Shown: one piece after another, positions 5,700-10,383 of the stretch | Numbering within the stretch: the first letter of the stretch is position 1 | How the letters are laid out: every line of letters begins with the position of its first letter | NCBI GenBank assembly: GCA_038240295.1 | Contig: JBBSDW010000117.1 | Coordinates: 1-10,383, forward strand | Source of the DNA: JABDDM01 sp038240295 | Lineage (GTDB): Bacteria > Bacteroidota > Ignavibacteria > Palsa-1295 | DNA length: 10,383 nt | Direction of reading: 5' to 3' | Translations under genes and position numbers: made by a program | The notes under the pieces: generated by a model | What the model was told of the DNA's origin: nothing | Databases searched by the model: none | Seen by the model: only the letters and a program-made list of their open reading frames with translations

Positions 5700-7448
5700 G
5701 TGCATCCGACACGTGTTCGCTCCCCTCACGTCCGCATAGCGGACGCACTCCTTGTTGTTGGAGCGATCGCGCTGCTGATTCTTTTCACGACGCGTTATCT
5801 GATGGCCTTTCGGCTGGACGATGTGCTCCACATGGAGTGGGCGAGGACCCACACTTTTTTTCAGGCGTGGGATCCCATTCATGGCTCCATCGTGCGAAGT
5901 TTTCGTCCCGTGTTCGCAGCCACCATCTGGCTCTTATGGCACACGGCCGGAACGTCGAATTATTTTCCGTGGCACGTCACGCTCGTCGGTTCATTTCTGA
6001 TCGGCCTCGCATTCGCTGGAAGAACTTCCCGGTATCTCTCAGGGGAAAGCTCCGCGCTCTATTTCACGGTTCTACTTTATTGGCTCGCATTCCTTCCCAT
6101 TCTCAACGTGCTCTTCTGGTACGGCGATCTGACCTTCACTCTCGAACTGATGCTCATCACGCCAGCCTGGTATTTTGGGCTGCGAGGAATTCTTGAGGCA
6201 AAATTAAGACTCCTGATCATTGGCTTGATTTGCGGAATATTCGCCGTCATGGCGAAGGAACCTGCGATCGTGCTCGTGCATGGCGTGCTTGTCGGGGCAG
6301 TAGTCTTTCGCTGGCGAGAAGTGCGTGCTCTGTGGCGAATGAAGAAAACGAGCGAGAGCTATTTCGCAATGATTTTTTATCTGTTGTTTCTTGCGATCAC
6401 GATCTTTATTTTGCTCGCCTCCGACACGCGGAGTAACCGTTTTTTCGATTTCCACGCATCCAATCCCCTCCTCTTCTCCGACATGCTCGAGAGAGATCGG
6501 TATTACTCTTCGATCCTGCTTCGGTTGTTGCCACGATTGCTGTTGCTACTGCCGATCTTTTATGGCTGCTTGTTCGGGCTGCCGTTTTTCGATCGAGTAA
6601 GAAAATGGAAAGCATCCCTGATCTTTCTCTTCGCACTTTTGCTCGCATTGGTCTCGACACGTTTAGAAACCGCCGCACTACTTCTCGCCTTCTCCATTGC
6701 CATCGGAGCCATCTATTCACGTGATAAACGTGCCATTCAACTTCTGTTGCCCTTTGCTGCGTCCGCTGTTATCACGATGGCGGTACTCACGATCACCATC
6801 ATGATCGTGAAGACACAGTTAACCGAACTCGCGATCGTGCTGCTTGTGCTCAGTGGTTGGGGATGGTCTCGCGTCTGGCGCGATCTATCGGCTTATGCTT
6901 CAACTTACTTCCGTTCGGCTGCCAGTCGGCGGATTTTGCTCTGTGGCATTGGTGCTGGGGTTGTGCTTCTGGCCATCGTGTTCGCACCGAGTATGCTCAA
7001 GCAAGAGGCTCTGCTCGGCAATGTTCGCGATGTTCGCAACAACGCGAACGATGCCGCAAAATGGTCAGCGGCAAACCTGCCGAAGAATGCACTCCTCGCG
7101 ATGCCAGGATACAAGCTCTATGGTTATGGCCGGAGCGACGATCTTAGTCAGGCGGACGATGCAACGAAGATCGGCTCGCAATACGTATTCCACGGTGGCT
7201 ACGTTTTCATCTATCTGAATCTACTTGGACGGCCCGACATCGCGAGCTATCCACTTGAAGATTCGCTTAGCTTGCAACTGCAGCTCGACTCGCTGCGAAA
7301 TAAGCGAGCTTATCTTTTTCTTCAGTCGGAACTCGACCATCGGAAGTTCGAAACACAAGGCGCCACGCTGCTGACGAGTAAGGATTCACTGTTGAAAGCC
7401 TTCACCAAAGGCGGCTTCCATTCGGAGATATGGCAACTGCGAAAGTAG
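5700..7448 (+). CDS. Multi-pass membrane protein with GT-C glycosyltransferase features
   Basis: The 582-aa product starts with GTG (the next in-frame ATG would remove the first helix). It has about eleven to thirteen hydrophobic helices, the first at about 14-33 and the last at about 411-429, and a soluble C-terminal region of roughly 150 residues. Features of lipid-phosphate-sugar dependent GT-C enzymes (PMT/ArnT-like) are visible. An acidic pair D40-D41 follows helix 1 in FRLDDVLHMEW. RSFRPVFAATIWLLW (67-80) resembles the RP-x-LLW start of the second helix. FWYGDLTFTLELMLI (139-153) and MAKEPAIVLVHG (184-195) resemble the KE-x-AIVL stretch of such proteins. These enzymes transfer sugars from polyprenyl-phosphate donors on the periplasmic side; donor and acceptor are unknown here. 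The pairing with the DUF2231 gene suggests joint expression. The assignment rests on motifs and topology, so an O-antigen ligase-like or other membrane role is possible. Confidence 0.8.
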   Translation: MHPTRVRSPHVRIADALLVVGAIALLILFTTRYLMAFRLDDVLHMEWARTHTFFQAWDPIHGSIVRSFRPVFAATIWLLWHTAGTSNYFPWHVTLVGSFLIGLAFAGRTSRYLSGESSALYFTVLLYWLAFLPILNVLFWYGDLTFTLELMLITPAWYFGLRGILEAKLRLLIIGLICGIFAVMAKEPAIVLVHGVLVGAVVFRWREVRALWRMKKTSESYFAMIFYLLFLAITIFILLASDTRSNRFFDFHASNPLLFSDMLERDRYYSSILLRLLPRLLLLLPIFYGCLFGLPFFDRVRKWKASLIFLFALLLALVSTRLETAALLLAFSIAIGAIYSRDKRAIQLLLPFAASAVITMAVLTITIMIVKTQLTELAIVLLVLSGWGWSRVWRDLSAYASTYFRSAASRRILLCGIGAGVVLLAIVFAPSMLKQEALLGNVRDVRNNANDAAKWSAANLPKNALLAMPGYKLYGYGRSDDLSQADDATKIGSQYVFHGGYVFIYLNLLGRPDIASYPLEDSLSLQLQLDSLRNKRAYLFLQSELDHRKFETQGATLLTSKDSLLKAFTKGGFHSEIWQLRK

Positions 7449-7462
7449 AGCCGCTGGGTGGG

Positions 7463-9829
7463 TTAGAATGCTTCGCCGAGGTTGAACTGAAACTGCAACG
7501 CCGTCAAGTCGAACTTACGACCGAATAGCCACTGGCCCTTCGAGTCGGGATAAGCCGGGAAGGTATAGAGATAGGTCGAACTTGTATACGGGCGATCGAG
7601 TCCTGTCATCGGATCCGTGTTATCGGGACGTGACGCGGTTGTTCCCCAGAGTGGATTCGGATCGTAGAGCTTGAAGCCGATGTCGAATCGGAAGGCGCCG
7701 AAGATCGTGAGGTACCTGACGCCCGTCCCGATCGCCAATGCGATTTGATTTGGATTGATCGTAACGCCCTGATCCCACACCTGACCCGCATCAAAAAAGA
7801 CCGCTACGCGAAACGGAGCCAGCAACTTCTCGTTCGAGGTGATCGGATTCTCCGTGTAATAAGGCGCCCACCGAAGTTCGGAGTTGAATTCCAGTAGCCG
7901 GTAGCCTCCTTGATCCGTCGTTCGATAGGGATCCTGCCTGGGCGCGACAAGTAACGAATTGCTCGACCATCCACGCACCGAACTTCCTCCGCCCGCATAA
8001 AACCTTCGCTCGAGAGGTGCATCGTACTGAGGATCGACTGGCACTGCGGCACCGTTCGGTCCTGTAAGCGTGATGTTGCCGAGGCGTAGCCTGCCGCCGA
8101 GGACAAGTCGTCCGTTATTTTGTAATGGAATAAAGTCCTTGAGTTGAAGAATCTCCTTCAGGTACGCTGCCGATCCGAAACCTGCCGGTGCGAGCCGCTT
8201 GAGCACCGGCGTCCCCCATTCAAATGTACCGCCGATATAAAAACCTTTCGTAGGGTTGAAAACATTGTTGGTGCGGTCCCACTGCCCATTCAGCGAGATG
8301 ATCGTATTTAATTGCTGCCGCTGAGTCGAGCCATACAGCGAAAGCAAATTTGGATCGGAATAGGTGCGGTTGGCATACTCGATGGAAACATCGGGGACAA
8401 AATTTGTGTGGTTGTTTGGATCACCGATGGTGGCATTGATACCAGAATGAATATGGTAAAGCTCTTCGTTTGTTCTTCCCACTTGCGCCGCCTGTGACCA
8501 TCCCACGCCAACCGTGAGAGGAGAATTCGAAATACTCGGGAGCAAACGTGCGAAGATCGGTATCCGCCTGTAAGGAAATGTCAGATCGACATTGGCACTT
8601 CGATTTTTTTCATCCGAGGGCAGAAGTTGATACGCCGATTCGAAGGCAAGGTTTTGCGCACCTCCGAAAATATTGTGGTTTGTGTAGTTCAGGCTCAGTC
8701 CCGTGCTGAACGTAAAGACTCCCGGATGCGCGAATTGACCTTCGCCAATGAAAAAGCCGGGCAAAAGCTCTGCACTCACCTTCATTTTGAGCTCCACGAT
8801 CTGATTGATCGTACTGCCATCCCGCAAACTATCGGGGATCGCGTTGATCTGATTGGTATCGAAATTTATTCGCTCGACCTCAAAGCTTTCGAGCCGGAAG
8901 AGATTCGTCTGAGACGCCTGTACGACAGAAGCCTTGTACCACTCGCCCGGCACCATATCAAGCGCCGAACGCACAGTCGTTTCGTCGACGCGGCCAGGCT
9001 CGGCGGAGTTTGTGTCATAGACGATCCTTACATTACCAAATCGATATCGATGACCGGTCTCGAAATAGAAAAGTACATGCACATCGACAGTATGATCATT
9101 CGCTTTTTCGGTGACCGTTGAGTCGTACTTAAAAAACGGATAGCCGTTCTCACCCAGGATCGTCTGCACACGACTGACTTCCTTGAGCACAAGCGCGCTC
9201 GAATAGCGCTGGTTCATCTTAATAAGCGAGTGCTCCGTCAACTCCGGCTGCAACTCGGATGGAAGGTTTTCAAGACCCGAGTAGGAAACGCCGGTGATGT
9301 TCGACGCGGGGCCTTCATTGATATGAAAAAAGACGGTATCGGGAAGCGGCGGCAGCGGCTTGCGGCTGTTGCGAGGAAGTAGTCTATTTTGCCGGTCGAG
9401 GAGTTCAACTTGTTGAAGCTGTTGGAGATCGGTGTGAACTTCGACGACGCAATGCGCAAACAGGAACCCGTTCTCACGGTAGAACTCCTCGATCGATGCC
9501 GTGTCCTGGTCGCGAGAAGCTTGATCGGTATAGATCTTTCCGGCGCCGACGGCATTGAATGTGATCGTGTGCAGTACGTGCTCGACAAAGCTCGACACAC
9601 GCGTATTGATGATTGTTTGCAGGATCGCATCGGAAAACGATTTATTTCCATCGAAGATCACCGCTGCGACCACCCCGGAATCGGGAACACCGAGCGCCCG
9701 ATCTAATGCAAATGTCTGCGCATGGAGCTTCGCGGTCGCACCTCCAAGAATGAGCAAAAGCAAAAGGACGAGACCCAGCAGTTGTCTTTGACACCGCAAG
9801 GTGGACGCTCTCCTCTTCGATCGCTGCAT
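7463..9829 (-). CDS. Omp85-superfamily outer membrane assembly protein (TamA/BamA-like)
   Basis: The product of 788 aa has a signal peptide (basic residues, then LLGLVLLLLLILGG, probable cleavage after LHA at about 37) with no lipobox. Three POTRA-like domains follow: about 52-174, 175-259 (with ENGYPFFKYDSTV) and 260-353 (with YRFGNVRIVYD and LFRLESFEVERI). The barrel runs from about 355 to the end. It includes FNPTKGFYIGGTFEWG (524-539), the diagnostic RRFYAGGGSSVRGW (608-621), which corresponds to the VRGF/Y lock motif of loop 6, FFDAGQVW (678-685), and GTGVRYLTIFGAFRFDIGF (701-719). It ends in phenylalanine after an alternating strand (LQFQFNLGEAF), as expected for a beta-signal. Omp85 proteins insert or translocate beta-barrel proteins in the outer membrane. 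Three POTRAs favour a TamA-like over a five-POTRA BamA role. The ATG at 9829 is preferred over the TTG one codon upstream. It is convergent with the GT-C gene, 14 bases apart. Confidence 0.93.
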   Translation of the reverse strand: MQRSKRRASTLRCQRQLLGLVLLLLLILGGATAKLHAQTFALDRALGVPDSGVVAAVIFDGNKSFSDAILQTIINTRVSSFVEHVLHTITFNAVGAGKIYTDQASRDQDTASIEEFYRENGFLFAHCVVEVHTDLQQLQQVELLDRQNRLLPRNSRKPLPPLPDTVFFHINEGPASNITGVSYSGLENLPSELQPELTEHSLIKMNQRYSSALVLKEVSRVQTILGENGYPFFKYDSTVTEKANDHTVDVHVLFYFETGHRYRFGNVRIVYDTNSAEPGRVDETTVRSALDMVPGEWYKASVVQASQTNLFRLESFEVERINFDTNQINAIPDSLRDGSTINQIVELKMKVSAELLPGFFIGEGQFAHPGVFTFSTGLSLNYTNHNIFGGAQNLAFESAYQLLPSDEKNRSANVDLTFPYRRIPIFARLLPSISNSPLTVGVGWSQAAQVGRTNEELYHIHSGINATIGDPNNHTNFVPDVSIEYANRTYSDPNLLSLYGSTQRQQLNTIISLNGQWDRTNNVFNPTKGFYIGGTFEWGTPVLKRLAPAGFGSAAYLKEILQLKDFIPLQNNGRLVLGGRLRLGNITLTGPNGAAVPVDPQYDAPLERRFYAGGGSSVRGWSSNSLLVAPRQDPYRTTDQGGYRLLEFNSELRWAPYYTENPITSNEKLLAPFRVAVFFDAGQVWDQGVTINPNQIALAIGTGVRYLTIFGAFRFDIGFKLYDPNPLWGTTASRPDNTDPMTGLDRPYTSSTYLYTFPAYPDSKGQWLFGRKFDLTALQFQFNLGEAF

Positions 9830-9864
9830 CAATTCTGCTGGTGAATGTTGGGCTATAGAACGCG

Positions 9865-9889
9865 CATTATCATAATGTGTGCCGAAGCT
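9865..9889 (-). promoter_or_regulatory. Possible promoter/operator region of the Omp85 gene
   Basis: Thirty-six bases before the Omp85 start lies CATTATcATAATG (9865-9877), an inverted repeat with 6-base arms and a 1-base centre. Read on the minus strand it contains TATGAT and GATAAT, both good -10-like hexamers, but the region at -35 spacing is only weakly matched (GACGTG). If the -10 is real, the palindrome would overlap it and could be a repressor site. Placement is plausible; support is weak. Confidence 0.3.
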
Positions 9890-9912
9890 TGCACGTCAGC
9901 GCAAGCCTGACT

Positions 9913-9960
9913 CGCTAAAATAGCGGAAACGCTGCCCGAGTATCTCGAACAGCGTTTTCC
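9913..9960 (-). terminator. Paired hairpins downstream of the DUF2795-type gene
   Basis: Reading the minus strand after the DUF2795-type stop, the first structure is a long hairpin. Bases 9950-9959 pair with 9925-9934 (10 bp, one G-T), then two mismatches, then 9944-9947 with 9937-9940 (4 bp) around a 3-base loop. Immediately after it comes a second small hairpin CGCTAaaaTAGCG (9913-9925). The stem is strong, but the U-tract is short (TTT), so it is an atypical intrinsic terminator; T bases on the plus side (9955-9958) would allow function in either direction. It separates the DUF2795-type gene from the Omp85 promoter region. Confidence 0.5.
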
Positions 9961-10035
9961 AACAACAGCGATTGGCGGATACTCGTTTGGATTGGTGCAG
10001 ATACGATGTTTCGAACTCGCGCCCGACCCAAGTCC

Positions 10036-10266
10036 TTAATATTCGTTAAGCTCGTCGTCGTAATAGAACTCGTCGTCCTCCGGGGAATAATCGGGCCAGA
10101 CTTCCTGGATCGACTCGAACTGTTCGTCCTCATCTTCGATCTCTTCCAGATTCTTCACAACGGCAGGCGGCGCGCCGATACGCTCGCAATAATCGATCAG
10201 CTCCGCCTTGTTGGCAGGCCACGGTGCATCTTCAAGATACTCAGCTAATTCAGACGTCCAGAGCAT
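10036..10266 (-). CDS. DUF2795-type small acidic protein
   Basis: The 76-aa product has the pattern I associate with DUF2795 proteins of Bacteroidota-like bacteria: MLWTSELAEYLEDAPWPANK (1-20), AELIDYCERIGAP (21-33), NLEEIEDE (39-46), a VWPDY motif (56-60) and a strongly acidic, tyrosine-rich tail ending DDELNEY. There is no signal peptide or membrane helix, so it is predicted cytoplasmic. The function of the family is unknown; the small size, acidity and conservation suggest a binding or regulatory partner rather than an enzyme, which is inference. The start ATG at 10264-10266 has no obvious Shine-Dalgarno; the preceding 14 bases abut a terminator-like hairpin. Paired hairpins follow the stop. 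It is codirectional with the Omp85 gene, about 206 bases apart, and appears separately transcribed. Confidence 0.88.
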   Translation of the reverse strand: MLWTSELAEYLEDAPWPANKAELIDYCERIGAPPAVVKNLEEIEDEDEQFESIQEVWPDYSPEDDEFYYDDELNEY

Positions 10267-10280
10267 TGTTCGTAACTGTT

Positions 10281-10312
10281 AAAAAGGGCTGCACGGGTGA
10301 GCGTTCGAGCCC
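10281..10312 (-). terminator. Terminator-like hairpin just ahead of the DUF2795-type start
   Basis: On the minus strand GGGCT (10312-10308) pairs with AGCCC (10290-10286) across a 17-base loop and is followed by TTTTT (10285-10281). It ends 14 bases before the DUF2795-type ATG. It may terminate a gene beyond the right edge or act as an attenuator in the leader. The stem is only 5 bp, so confidence is limited. Confidence 0.35.
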
Positions 10313-10380
10313 GTACGTTTATCAATTTTCTTGTGACGTTCGCACCTGTGATCTGCGAACAATAAACACGCTCATACGGG
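10293..10380. repeat. Overlapping inverted repeats upstream of the DUF2795-type gene
   Basis: Several complementary segments lie in 88 bases. GTTCGCA (10338-10344) pairs with TGCGAAC (10354-10360), a perfect 7-bp stem with a 9-base loop. Outside it GTTTAT (10317-10322) pairs with ATAAAC (10362-10367) and CCCGTA (10310-10315) with TACGGG (10375-10380). The bulged ACGCTCA (10368-10374) is itself the complement of TGAGCGT (10298-10304). ACGGG (10293-10297) can also pair with CCCGT (10310-10314). Such mutually exclusive pairings are typical of regulatory leaders; no known family is recognised. Confidence 0.4.
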
Positions 10381-10383
10381 CAC

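Noticed and set aside
5663..6196. 177-codon plus-strand frame overlapping the end of the DUF2231 gene and the start of the GT-C gene
   Set aside because: It is Arg/His/Ser-rich, has no domain, and overlaps two genes with clear membrane topology.
8627..9121. 164-codon plus-strand open frame opposite the Omp85 gene
   Set aside because: It is antisense to well-conserved POTRA and early barrel coding sequence, has no recognisable domain or start signal, and is explained by codon bias of the true gene.
10286..10320. tRNA T-arm-like sequence containing GTTCGAG on the plus strand or CTCGAAC on the minus strand
   Set aside because: No 5-bp T-stem, acceptor stem or anticodon arm can be assembled around it on either strand.
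1..10383. CRISPR array, insertion sequences, integrase or toxin-antitoxin pair
   Set aside because: No regularly spaced identical short repeats outside the protein repeats, no transposase or integrase motifs, no terminal inverted repeats with target duplication, and no recognisable toxin or antitoxin gene.

Overview
The window reads as a chromosomal segment of a roughly 50% GC Gram-negative bacterium, most likely from the Bacteroidota/Chlorobiota/Kapabacteria (FCB) side of the tree. The evidence is an outer-membrane Omp85/TamA-type assembly protein, an LPS heptose-precursor epimerase (HldD), and a 76-aa DUF2795-type protein whose APWPA...ELIDY...GAP...NLEEIED...WPDY pattern I know mainly from Bacteroidota-like genomes. 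Recognisable Shine-Dalgarno sites are scarce, which also fits. The phylum call is inference; nothing here fixes a genus.

Layout. (1) Positions 1-2088, + strand: the 3' end of a long secreted or surface fibre-like protein, open at the left edge. It holds three 157-residue tandem repeats and a beta-rich C-terminal cap, and is followed by a textbook intrinsic terminator (2148-2175). (2) Positions 2176-2752: 577 bases without a convincing gene but with several inverted repeats, the strongest (2579-2692) lying just upstream of hldD. (3) Positions 2753-4112, +: hldD and a small unrecognised protein 25 bases downstream, probably one transcript. (4) Positions 4148-5086, -: a ten-helix EamA/DMT-type exporter, convergent with the preceding pair. 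(5) Positions 5164-7448, +: a DUF2231-type membrane protein and, 8 bases later, a large multi-pass membrane protein with GT-C glycosyltransferase features, probably an operon. (6) Positions 7463-9829, -: a BamA/TamA-family outer membrane protein with three POTRA-like domains and a C-terminal barrel, convergent with the GT-C gene. (7) Positions 10036-10266, -: the DUF2795-type gene, with two hairpins after its stop and an intricate set of competing inverted repeats in front of its start.

Taken together, most genes concern the envelope: LPS core precursor synthesis (HldD), possible membrane glycosyl transfer (GT-C), outer-membrane protein insertion (Omp85), a small-molecule exporter, and a fibre-like surface protein. 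There are no insertion sequences, integrases, rRNA, CRISPR arrays or convincing tRNAs. I see no clear undescribed multi-gene system. The points most worth a second look are the homogenised repeats in the fibre protein, the structured DNA/RNA ahead of hldD, and the attenuator-like leader ahead of the DUF2795 gene.
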